Shown: positions 55,645 through 64,000 of the stretch, one piece after another
How the letters are laid out: each line of letters starts with the position of its first letter
Position numbering within the stretch: position 1 is the stretch's first letter
Assembly: GCF_051106095.1 (NCBI RefSeq)
Contig: NC_135783.1
Span: 305,723,322 to 305,787,321 of the forward strand
Direction: 5' to 3'
Length of the DNA: 64,000 nt
DNA from: Pogona vitticeps
Lineage: Eukaryota; Chordata; Lepidosauria; Squamata; Agamidae
The notes under the pieces: model-generated
What the model was told of the DNA's origin: nothing
What the model saw: the letters and a program-made list of their open reading frames with translations, nothing else
Databases searched by the model: none
Translations under genes and position numbers: made by a program

Positions 55645-56530
55645 CAGACAACTAGAGGCATTCATTCAAGAGGCAGCAATTATGTTCTCACCAAATTCCC
55701 AAACTTACTGTTTCATGAAAGTGGCAAAGCCTATGTGCAGAACATCTTCATCGGTTTTATCTCCATGTGGTCAGTGCATACAAATATTTGCAGTTTAAAA
55801 GGCAGCTGGTTGTAGATTGTTCAAATCCTTGCTGTAATTTAAAATAAGCGTAAGTCCTACCAGTTTTAGTAAGATTATGCTGCAATAACTGAGCAAAACA
55901 TTTTAGCTATGCAAGTAGAAATATTTTTCCAAAGTTAGAAGACTGTACAACTAATTCCCTTAAATCATTCTGATCACTAAATTTATCGTTCTCTCTCTCT
56001 CCCTCTCCCTCTCTCTCTGTTCCATTCTCTTTCACACAAAACACATTTCAGAATATTTTGCTATGGTCATATTTCTAATAAATAATTATCTTCTTGTCTT
56101 CTCTGTCATTCTTGCAATACTGTTTCAAATGGATATGGGTGGGTTTTTTGGCAAAACATAAGAAGCCTAATTAAATTAGATTTTTATCAGGCTTGCACTT
56201 TGTTACCCCTTTCAGAGGAAATATACTATTTATACAAGAGAGAGAGACTTGTTTGAAAATAGTACATTTATTTCACCAAACAATAACTGTAGCTCTATGG
56301 AACTTACCATAGTGAATCAATCCCATTCACTTCTAGTCAATTTAACTGTTGTACTAATTTATTTTGAGTACACTAAATCAAATAGTTTTTGTACAAGTCA
56401 TCTTCATTCATACTACTGTTATTCTTCATTAACTGTGCATACCATTCACTTGCCAGCTGCTATACAATTACGATTACAGCAGTTAAATGTACTTCACTTG
56501 GTACACAGTCATTTTCACACTTTTCTTGAA
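55645..56530. other. unannotated interval
   Basis: No gene or element is recognised; a CT-rich tract lies at 55990-56018. Confidence 0.4.
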
Positions 56531-56538
56531 AGCAAGTG

Positions 56539-56666
56539 TTTCCATCCATCCATCCATCCATCCATCCATCCATCCATCCATCCATCCATCCTTCCTTCCT
56601 TCCTTCCTTCCTTCCTTCCTTCCTTCCTTCCTTCCTTCCTTCCTTCCTTCCTTCCTTCCTTCCTTC

Positions 56667-56697
<31 letters not shown>

Positions 56698-56710
56698 CCT
56701 TACTTACTTC
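56539..56710. repeat. compound microsatellite (ATCC, TTCC, TTAC)
   Basis: Three adjoining tetranucleotide tracts, CATC (to 56589), CCTT (to 56667) and ACTT (to 56710), each one base different from the next. The His-Pro-Ser-Ile and Leu-Pro-Ser-Phe frames over it are artefacts. Confidence 0.96.
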
Positions 56711-56747
56711 ACAAACATGCTTATTCTTTCTCTCTCTTATAGTATGG

Positions 56748-56885
56748 ATAGCTCAGTGGTTTAGGTATCTGGCTGTGGAGCCAGAAGCTGGGAGTTCAAC
56801 CCTTCGATCCTGTGCCTCTTTGACAGGGACTGGATTTGCTGATCCATAGGTTGCCTTCCAGCTTTACAGTTCTAAGATGAAGATG
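56748..56885 (+). mobile_element. tRNA-headed SINE with CR1-like tail
   Basis: GGATAGCTCAGTGGTTTAGG (A-box-like), TCTGGCTGTGGAGCCAGAAG, GAGTTCAACCCTTCGATCC (B-box-like), then GCTGATCCATAGGTTGCCTT and CAGTTCTAAGATGAAGATGA. It is the best-preserved member of the family in the window. Confidence 0.85.
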
Positions 56886-56889
56886 ATTA

Positions 56890-59495
56890 CAACAAAGCAA
56901 CTGTGGTGCCTCAGGGCTCCCTAAAGAGTGTCTAGCACTCACTCAGAGAGTTCGACAGGCCACTTACCTACCACCTTTGCGCTGGGGCAAGTCCTAAGAC
57001 CTCAGTAGTGCGTAGCGTAAGCCCTTTGAACAAGTATGAACACTTTACTTTTACTCAGTACTTTGCAAGCAGACACATGGGTTTTGTGATTCCTTAGAAC
57101 TCACAACAGCTCAGTTAGGTAGGACTCTTAAAAATAGCTAGTTTGTGGCTCTCTCCACCTCCTGGATTTAGCCAGACCCTGCTGTTCAAGAAACCAGTCC
57201 TTTGTAAGGATATTTATAGTTAATTTTTATTAGAAAAATAAAGTTTCATAGAATCAGTTTATATTGCTCAAGCTTTAGCATAAAGAACATATTCAAAGAT
57301 CATTACTGCTAAATAAAATAACTATTTCCCATTAAAATAATAAACACTACTAAGCTGGGCTGAGGTGTGCTACAGTGGGCTAGCCCCACCTCCTTCTTTC
57401 TTTTTACTTACATCCTCTATCAATCAAGTTCCTTTCTCACCCATCATCATGGAATCAAATCCAAGAACAAGACTGGATCTCTCTTTCTCTCACATAACCC
57501 ATTGTCCATTTTCTACATTCTCTAACTCCTCCCTTCTTCTTGACAATTCTGGCTGTTAACCAATTAGCCTCGAGAGGCTGTAACACCTTCCTCCTCCCTT
57601 GATTCCCATGAAAGTCCAGGTGTTTTATGTCTTCTCCACTTAGCTCAGAATGTTGAGTCTTCCACGGGGCCCCTTGATTCGACCTTCAGTTTTGTCTCGA
57701 ACTATGCTGTAATGATCTTCAGAAAAACATTCTCAAAGCACTTAGAAAAACACATTCCAATGTCTCTCAAATCATCTTCACACAGAACGTGTCTGACTCC
57801 ATCTTACATTTCTCTGACTACATATCCCATCATCATGACAATAGTAATATAACAACACTGGATGCTAACATTTGTACATCTTGAGTTCTTTTCACCAGCA
57901 CCAGAACAGGAGTGTTTGAAGAAACAAAGAAGAAACCAAATGCTTCTTTGAAGCCATATGAGAGCAAAGTCCCAGATATATTTGTTGACTAAGGTAAGGG
58001 CATCCACAATACAAAGAAAACAGCTCCAAATATAGTCTCTAAAACCCTAAAATAAAATATAGATTCAGATGCAAATACATAAGATCACTAAGTGGATTCA
58101 CCTTTCTAATGTCCTTGCTGCACAAACATATTGAAATTCTACTACCTAAATCAAAGTGGCAAGAGTCTTATCATCTTCCATGAGAACAGCAATTTCTGCC
58201 TTTCCAGCTCTCCCACTTTCTAACTCAGTTCCTGAATCACAGCCCTTCCTAGGATTTCCCCACCCATTGGGCTGAACCAAATAGTCCATAGGGGTTATAC
58301 AAGCCGTCATCAAACTCTCTGGGTTTTGTGTCTGAGTAAATATATACACAAAAGACTGAGCTGCAATAGCTATCTCTCTACTTGAAATGAAATCAATGAC
58401 CATCACATTTTTCCATACAGTGGGACTTGGAAAGCAAAACAACAACAAAAAAAAGACTTCTGGGATATTTCTCAGAAACTTTAGGTAATGTACTTTCATT
58501 TCATTCAGACTCTTGTCGCTGCTTGATTCATACAAATCTACCGTAGTTCCCTGTAGACAGCAAATGAAGCAGCAGGCAGGTTGCATTTATCCTATGTTGA
58601 GATGAAAAGCTGATTATGTAGCTGAGTGCAGATGAGGGGGAAACCTCTCAGAGATTAGGTTTTGCTCTCCATGTGCCCTACATTGCTGACTGACATAATA
58701 ATTTCATGGTGGTTATTTTACATGTGGTCATTTCTCCTCTTTATGGGAACAATTGCACGTGGTCTGCTTATTTCAAGAAGAATAGCCTACATGTTACTCA
58801 TGGAAACTTTGAAGTGGTCAGCAGTAATATTGTAGTAAAATATGTCTAAGCTTACAGAATGCTTTATCATATCTGCATCTGAAGGACTCTGGTCATGATC
58901 CATGCAGTTTATTTTACGAATTTGTATCCTCTCAATGCACAGGTAGCCATATAATAATAATGATGATGATTGTCCTGTATGTGCTGTTCAACAGCATCCC
59001 CTGGTGATGTATCACTAACTCTTTGAAACTGCCAACAGCCATGTCACATGGTATGCCTACCAAATATGTTTGACTCCTTTGATAATTTTCTGCCTTGTGA
59101 TCTTGAGTTAAACTTCTGTTCTTGACTGGGAGGCTTTGGGTAGGCTGCTACTGGTCTTCCTCAGCTGCCTGGCGTAAAAAAAGTAATAATGAGGGTGTGC
59201 TGCACAGAACTGTTGTGAGCGGATAAGGACTGTACAGTACTGGGGAAAACAACAACAACAGGGATACACATGGGCTGCGGCCCACAAATGCTTAGGGGTT
59301 AGTATTTCAAGGTACTACAAGACTTTTCATTATTTCTTCTGTAACAGCCTAATAGAGGCAGCACTATCGATTTCTTTTAAATGCTTCCGTTTTTTATAAA
59401 TAATAAAAGCAGCTGAACAGTCCTAAGAACTTTTATTAATGTCACAAATTTCCTTGAAGTACTTTGATCATACCTTTAAAGCACAAGCTTTGAGC
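56890..59495. other. long unannotated interval
   Basis: No gene or confident element. 57190-57850 contains antisense-looking promoter/LTR-like wording (GGCCCCTTGATTCGACC, ATAAAG) and might be a worn LTR, but I cannot place it. 58480-58800 is repeat-free. Confidence 0.35.
58146..58586 (-). other. open frame of 146 codons, unknown
   Basis: This is long for a chance frame in AT-rich DNA. It includes KVHYLKFLRNIPEVFFLLLF and a Gly/Glu-rich part, with no domain I recognise, and no promoter or splice signals stand out. It may be chance or a relic of a mobile element. Confidence 0.15.
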
Positions 59496-59497
59496 TG

Positions 59498-59537
59498 TAG
59501 TCGCCATAAGTCAGAATTGACTTGACAGCACATGGCT
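59498..59537 (+). mobile_element. RTE-like SINE/LINE tail fragment
   Basis: GTAGTCGCCATAAGTCAGAA then TTGACTTGACAGCACAT is the shared RTE-like 3' terminus, here alone. Confidence 0.65.
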
Positions 59538-59639
59538 ATACTAACTCCCATCGAATATAGTGGAGCTTGCATGTCATCATCATACACCCTCCAAATTGTA
59601 CTTGCACACACACACACAGCCATGGGCAACGAATGACCC

Positions 59640-60009
59640 ATTTACTTTTTTGAAAGCGTCTAACAAGCTCTGGGTGGGCCATACATTTAATAAATTAAAA
59701 GCCTGTGGAAGTCATGCATTTTAAATTGTCCCTCTTCTGAGGCGAGAGGAGCAACTCTGTGGACTGTTCAACAAAATAAAAATAGATATAATTCAAGGCC
59801 AGTGTTTGAATGGAGATACCCCCCCTCCTCCTTTACAAACTCCATTAGGAACTCAAAAGCTTTCGATATTTATTTTATGAATTAATATTTTTGCTTGACC
59901 TAAAGAGATCCCACAGAATCGAACGAGGGTGGGTGGGAACGCAAGGAAGGCGTTGAGCTGCTGCCGAGTCGTAAGCACAGCCTGGGTTTAAGCACTGGCA
60001 TATTCACAT
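59640..60009. other. upstream flank of the CpG-rich promoter
   Basis: No repeat is recognised within 59640-59950, immediately upstream of the GC-rich promoter. It is a plausible place for proximal regulatory sites; nothing specific is demonstrated. Confidence 0.3.
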
Positions 60010-60250
60010 GCCCTCATACTGAACTGCCTATGGGTGTCTATGTGCGCTTGTCTCTCTCCGAGGGTCTGTCAGCCCCCTCCCGACCGCTTCCTTCATTGGC
60101 TTGGCTGGCGTCCTCTACTGGAGCGCTATTGGTTTTCTCAACAAGCCGGGCGACTGCTCGGGCCGCGGATTGGTCCGGGGTCCTGTCAGTTTCCTCGCGG
60201 GGAAGCTGCCGCGCGCACACACGCACAGCCTTTTTTTTCTGCTGTGAATG
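60010..60250 (+). promoter_or_regulatory. CpG-rich promoter with three inverted CCAAT boxes
   Basis: GC content and CpG density rise sharply from about 60050, in contrast to the AT-rich rest of the window, and stay high to about 60530. Three ATTGG motifs (inverted CCAAT, the NF-Y site) lie at 60095, 60128 and 60169, spaced 33 and 41 bp, an arrangement typical of vertebrate CpG-island promoters. No clear TATA box is present. The orientation is taken from the splice donor downstream. An antisense transcript is possible but not shown. Confidence 0.75.
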
Positions 60251-60478
60251 AACCTTACAAGGCGAGAGAGAGAGTTTTTAAGGGGCTGGGGGGTTTGGAC
60301 TGCGAGGCGGCAGCCGGTGCAGGGCTGGCTGCGAGGGGGGGGGGGGGGTCCGGAATGAGGATTAGCCGGAGGCGGCCGCGGTGGCAGCTCCGGACCCAGG
60401 ACTGGGCATCCTCGCCCTCTCTGCGCACCTGCAGCCGCGGCAATAGCTGAGACCAGGGCGGGCTGTGCGGCTCACAAG
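60250..60478 (+). other. probable first exon (5' UTR) of an unidentified host gene
   Basis: The GC-rich stretch ends in CTCACAAG/GTAAAT, a good splice donor with GT at 60479-60480, after which CpG density falls. The only ATG in a favourable place, at 60355, opens a 31-codon frame that stops at 60450 before the donor, so it is an upstream frame and the exon is most likely non-coding. A run of 14 G at 60335-60348 could form a quadruplex and is also a place for sequence error. The transcription start is not defined; the left edge given is a guess. I cannot name the gene: no coding exon falls in the window. Confidence 0.55.
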
Positions 60479-61352
60479 GTAAATCCATAACCAGTCGCTG
60501 GTAACTTTGTCAAGTTCCCCGCAGCGTCGCGCGTTGCCAAAATAAGGGAAGCAAACTTCTCTATCACTCCCCCCCCCTCCCTTAGTTATCAATTTTTTCC
60601 TATCACCCACTTTAATTATAGCAGGAGATGGAAGGCATACTTGCCGGCTCCTTCTGCTTTTCACATCTGTGATCGCCTGTCTTTCTCGCTCTCTATCCTC
60701 CCCCCACCCCCGTTGCAGTTTTTATTAAGGGGCATTTGCTGGTGCATGATGCAGCTTTCTTGTTCGCTAAGTAAAATTATGCAGAGTCCCCTTCGTCATC
60801 ATTGCAATCTCGGCTACTCTCTCTGTGTGTGAGTGCGAGAGAGTTACAAATGCTTAGGATAGCAGTAACTGCAGTTGGCCCTCCCAGGAGCTCTAAAGGG
60901 TTGCAGAACCCTTCCACGCTCTGCTCTTCTTGGTTGGTTGCAGAGCAGAAAGCACATGATGAATGTTTACAGTCTTCCAACCCTGGGCTGACACTCAAGA
61001 GTGCTAGGGTGGTCACCCTGGAAGGTAGACAGCTGCCCGGCCCTACTTTGAATGACAGCATTTGCATCTGTCTACTTTATAACACAGCAAAATAAATATG
61101 GTCCCATAACCAGCAAGAAACTGAAACCAACCTTTGAGGTGCAGATGAAACTGGGGTGGGGAGAAGGAGGGTATTTCTTTTTTCTTGTCCAACCTAGTTC
61201 ACCTTAAAGCGCTTGCTAGAAGGCAAGCAACGTAAGAGGGGGAACTGTATAGATGGAAAAAGTCTAGAAAAAGCAACATTGTCACATTCAGGAACGCTTG
61301 CATCCTGATCCTTCTGTCTGCAATGAGGTATAAAAGTTACAATGTTGATGAA

Positions 61353-61485
61353 GGGCAGGATTTGCAACTTGTGGCCATCTAGATGGTGTTGAGCCACAGG
61401 CCCATCATCTTTCCCCCTCGGCTGCGCCCACTCATGAATGTTGCCGTTCACCATATATGGAGGACCAGGAGTTGCTCAGTCCTGG
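61353..61485. mobile_element. worn palindromic MITE-like repeat
   Basis: GCAACTTGTGGCCATCTAGA then TGGTGTTGAGCC resembles the left half of small palindromic elements of the type at 61650; the right half is poor. Confidence 0.35.
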
Positions 61486-61649
61486 TTTAGAATGTACTGT
61501 ATCTGCCTCATATTAAATGGTACATAAAAGATGAGGTTGGCATGCATACTTCTGTGGCCATAGTTAAGAGAGAAGCATCCACAGAGACAGTTATGTGATA
61601 AAGCACACAGGGCTTTTTTTGTTTGTTGTTTGAAAGCATTGGGGCAAGG

Positions 61650-61770
61650 AGGAGCAATCTCTGAGCCTTCAGATGTTGTTGGACTGCTGCTCCCAATGTG
61701 CCTTCCCATTTCCTGTGCTGGCTAGGGCTGATGGGAAGTAGAGTCCTACAATATCTAAAGGCACACCCAT
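61650..61770. mobile_element. palindromic MITE-like repeat
   Basis: GAGCCTTCAGATGTTGTTGG then ACTGCTGCTCCCA mirrors TGATGGGAAGTAGAGTCCTA then CAATATCTAAAGG, with GCTGGCTAGGG in the centre. It is of the same general kind as the elements at 41148 and 33140. Confidence 0.5.
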
Positions 61771-62110
61771 TCTTCATCCCTCATGGTTGGTGCTAACTAA
61801 ATGCTGTGCACAAGATACCCATTATCTTTTTTTTTAAGGAATGAAACTTTGGGAGAACTGGTTTCAAATGGAAGAACAATGAATGAAGAGAGTTAATCAT
61901 TTCTTTTTCACCAGAGAATCATATACACACACAGGGGATGGAAGAAGCAGTTTGGAAAAGAAGCATGATTTGTTTGGAGGATTTTCATCCTGGGAAAAAA
62001 TATACATTGGATTGGACATGTTTTTGTCATTAGATATGTTGATTATTGTCATGTATCATATGTGGTTTGGAAACAGCTGTTGATCCAGAATAGTGCACAG
62101 TTAATAGATC

Positions 62111-62800
62111 CATTTTTGTTTTAAAAAAATCTCCACTTTATGAATGTGGGATGTTGTGCTTCTGTATCCATAATTCGAAATGCTGCACAATATCATGCTG
62201 ACATTGCTAGCAGGATAAAGGATGCCAAACTTTACCTAGCAAAGAGCAGCCTCAATGTTGATGCCGCTCATGTCAGAAGTCAAGATGGTCTACAAGATAC
62301 CTACATGGAATCCCTGTCATTTCTTTTAGGCATACTGTATTGATACCTAGATAACTTGTTGAAAAACAGCTGACAATTGCTTTGTTTGAGAAGTGGTTAA
62401 GTGATGAAAAAGGGAGTCAGCTGTTTTTGCCCTGCTTGGTGTTTCTTTGTGAATGATGGGGAGCATAAGAAGGTATCCTGCATACCAGTGGTTCTGAACC
62501 TTGGGTAACCTAGTTGTCTTTGGACTGCAGTTCTCAAAAACCTTCACCACCAGCTTTACTGACTGGGTTTTTTGGGAGTTGCAGTCGAAGAACACCTGGG
62601 TTACCCAAGGTTGGGAACCACTGCTGTATACTATTTTGATTGTTGACATGATTGTCATTAATATTCAGGCTGCCCTTTAGCATTCTTTTTCCTTCTAAAA
62701 CTGCAGGCATGATATTATGCGGCAATATGGAGCCCTTTGCTGGCCTTTTGTATCACCATATCCCACATTCATAAACTGACTTTTTAAAATGGAGGTTTAA
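62111..62800. repeat. widely spaced inverted repeat (62111-62160 and 62749-62800)
   Basis: CTTTATGAATGTGGGATGTT on the left matches the complement of CATATCCCACATTCATAAAC on the right, and CCATTTT with an A-rich stretch matches on the outer side. The arms are about 45 bp and 590 bp apart, with a hAT-like MITE between them. They may be the ends of an older DNA transposon. Confidence 0.4.
62478..62631. mobile_element. hAT-like MITE with 8-bp target duplication
   Basis: The element (62486-62623, 138 bp) begins CAGTGGTTCTGAACCTTGGG and ends with the complement of that form, AAGGTTGGGAACCACTG, with a palindromic body (TCTTTGGACTGCAGTTCTCA against GAGTTGCAGTCGAAGA). Flanks CTGCATAC (62478-62485) and CTGTATAC (62624-62631) match at 7 of 8. 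It is the same family as 31424-31577. Confidence 0.82.
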
Positions 62801-63289
62801 GTATACATGAACTCTGCAGAGATTCTAATATCAACGCCCCTCATGTAGAATTTCCTAACACTAGAGGATCCTAGGAGATGAGCACATGATTTATGCTATG
62901 GTTGCTGTGAGAGGACAGAAGCAAGAACAGCTAGGATGTGGCTGCACTCCCTCTGTGCCAAAATATTTTGAAGGGCTGTTTTTGTTCTCAAAAAAATAAA
63001 GCAAAGATGTGAGTACAACACATACAGTGTAGAAATATACACACCCCTTTAACCTGTCAGGTAAACTAATGTTGTCATTAGACTAGAAAGCTATGTTCCA
63101 ATTTCCAAACTCTTTTCTTGGGATAGGCAGCCTGAAGAAAAAAAGCTATATTGGACTGAAAGTTCTTCAAACATGTGGTTTGAATGTTTTACAAAAGATA
63201 TCACCTCATCTTTTAAAATAATGGAAAAAGAGAGAACTATGAGTTAGCAGAGATTGTCACTGGAAACCAAGATCAAAATCATCCATGTT

Positions 63290-63760
63290 ATATGAAAGTC
63301 AGTGAAGAAAGACAGGGACAAAAATCTACTCATTTGAAATGTGGTGTGGGAGGAGAGCTATACAGATACCAAAGACAGCCAGGAAGGCAGAAAAATGGGT
63401 GCTCAATCCAGTCTAGAACTGGATTCCTGAACTGTCCCTAGAGAAAAAATGAGTCAACTCAGGTGTATTGTACCATGCATGTATAGTGAAAATACAGTAC
63501 TATCCAGAAAAGACAATATTGGAAAAGTGGTGAGGGGGCAGTAGGAAGTAAGGAAGACTTAATATGAGACGGATCATCTCAGTGAAGGAAACTGCAATTG
63601 TTAGTGTATAAGATCTGAGCAGACCTTACTGGAAAAGACAATATTGTTAGGAAGGCGTGGATAGTGAAAATAAAGAACCTTACACGAGATGTTGTTGGTT
63701 TGCAAGATCTAAGCAGAACTGTTACTGATATGACATTCTGGTGGTCATTAATTGATAATA
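63290..63760 (+). mobile_element. RTE/BovB-like LINE relic with internal tandem duplication
   Basis: CATTTGAAATGTGGTGTGGG then AGGAGAGCTATACAG corresponds to the same place in the copy at 20506 (CATTTGAAATGTGGTGCTGG), and AATGGGTGCTCAATCCAGT and TGTCCCTAGAGAAAAAATGA continue it. The 3' part is present twice: GAAAAGACAATATTG occurs at about 63506 and 63634, each followed by versions of AGGAAG...GAGAC/GAGAT and AAGATCTGAGCAGA/AAGATCTAAGCAGA. A tandem duplication of about 125 bp therefore arose within the relic. Confidence 0.65.
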
Positions 63761-64000
63761 GTCATCAGAAGATGGCACATAACATCTTTGGAGCCCCCCC
63801 CTCCTTTAATTAAAAAACAAATGTATAGTGACAGGATGGGTGGAATAGTTGAACCTGACCAATTTCATAGGTTAAACAAGTGAGGTTCCAAAGATTTGTT
63901 CTCTATTCATTTTAGAATTTCTTTTAAAATATTTTTACAACTAGACATGGCATCCCTTTGTCAGCACAAATGCCTGTTTGCCCACAAAGGAGTTAAAAAG

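Larger units (their letters stand above)
60479..64000 (+). other. inferred first intron (continues beyond window)
   Basis: If the exon above is real, everything to the window end is intron. No acceptor followed by a coding exon was found. The first 400 bp remain fairly GC-rich. It contains MITEs and an RTE relic listed separately; 60850-61350 and 62800-63290 hold nothing I recognise. Confidence 0.4.

Noticed and set aside
56748-56820. tRNA-gene-like A and B boxes
   Set aside because: The boxes belong to a SINE head; there is no cloverleaf with a proper acceptor stem, and a CR1-like tail follows. The same holds for the other SINE heads.
56249-56849. 171-, 120- and 68-codon frames rich in His-Pro-Ser-Ile and Leu-Pro-Ser-Phe
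   Set aside because: They arise from ATCC, TTCC and TTAC repeats; the non-repeat ends show no domain.
57190-57850. Possible worn LTR
   Set aside because: Some LTR-like wording but no defined ends, primer site or second copy; not reported as an element.
60034-60450. 138-codon frame over the CpG-rich stretch
   Set aside because: GC-rich DNA has few stops by chance; the frame starts upstream of the CCAAT boxes, so it would be read through the promoter, and no domain is visible.

Overview
This window looks like nuclear DNA of a squamate reptile, probably a lizard. The diagnostic content is the repeat set: four tRNA-derived SINEs of the Sauria type (tail GGGAACCTTTACCTTTA, shared with BovB), RTE/BovB, L2, CR1 and R4-clade LINEs, DIRS-like and Ty1/Copia fossils, foldback (MITE-like) DNA elements, and long AAAT, ATT, CA and ACGT-type microsatellites. 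I see no bacterial, organellar or CRISPR features and no complete host protein-coding gene.

Layout. 1-5.4 kb: Sauria SINE, a LINE reverse-transcriptase tail of unassigned clade, and an RTE endonuclease relic. 5.4-16 kb: foldback elements, one antisense LTR (7.7-8.4 kb), L2 tails. 16-23 kb: SINEs, an RTE 3' end, candidate conserved non-coding DNA. 23.5-26.5 kb: the most complete LINE, an L2 with recognisable endonuclease and reverse transcriptase but two frame changes and an internal deletion. 26.5-35 kb: mostly unannotated AT-rich sequence with SINEs, a hAT-like MITE, a Sauria SINE and an ATT microsatellite of about 165 bp. 35.8-37.1 kb: antisense CR1. 40-45 kb: RTE relic, an R4-clade LINE relic with its restriction-like endonuclease end, antisense L2 copies. 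45-55.6 kb: the densest mobile-element region. An LTR element sits within a tetranucleotide array; beside it an antisense L2 is split by a DIRS-like retrotransposon, which itself carries a Ty1/Copia element with a tRNA-iMet-fragment primer site. 56-60 kb: microsatellite, SINE, unannotated sequence. 60.0-60.5 kb: a GC/CpG-rich promoter with three inverted CCAAT boxes, a probable first (5' UTR) exon and a splice donor, so an unidentified host gene appears to start here and run rightwards out of the window. The rest of the window would be its first intron.

How the parts relate. Each SINE class has a tail matching a LINE class that is also present here (Sauria with BovB, the CCATAAGTC tail with the RTE end at 20.8 kb, the GGCGGTATATAA tail with L2, the CCATAGG/TTCTAAGAT tail with CR1), consistent with LINE-driven mobilisation in trans. 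The host signal is confined to the promoter/exon at 60 kb and to unverified candidate conserved non-coding stretches upstream. All family assignments come from reading motifs by eye; no database search was run.
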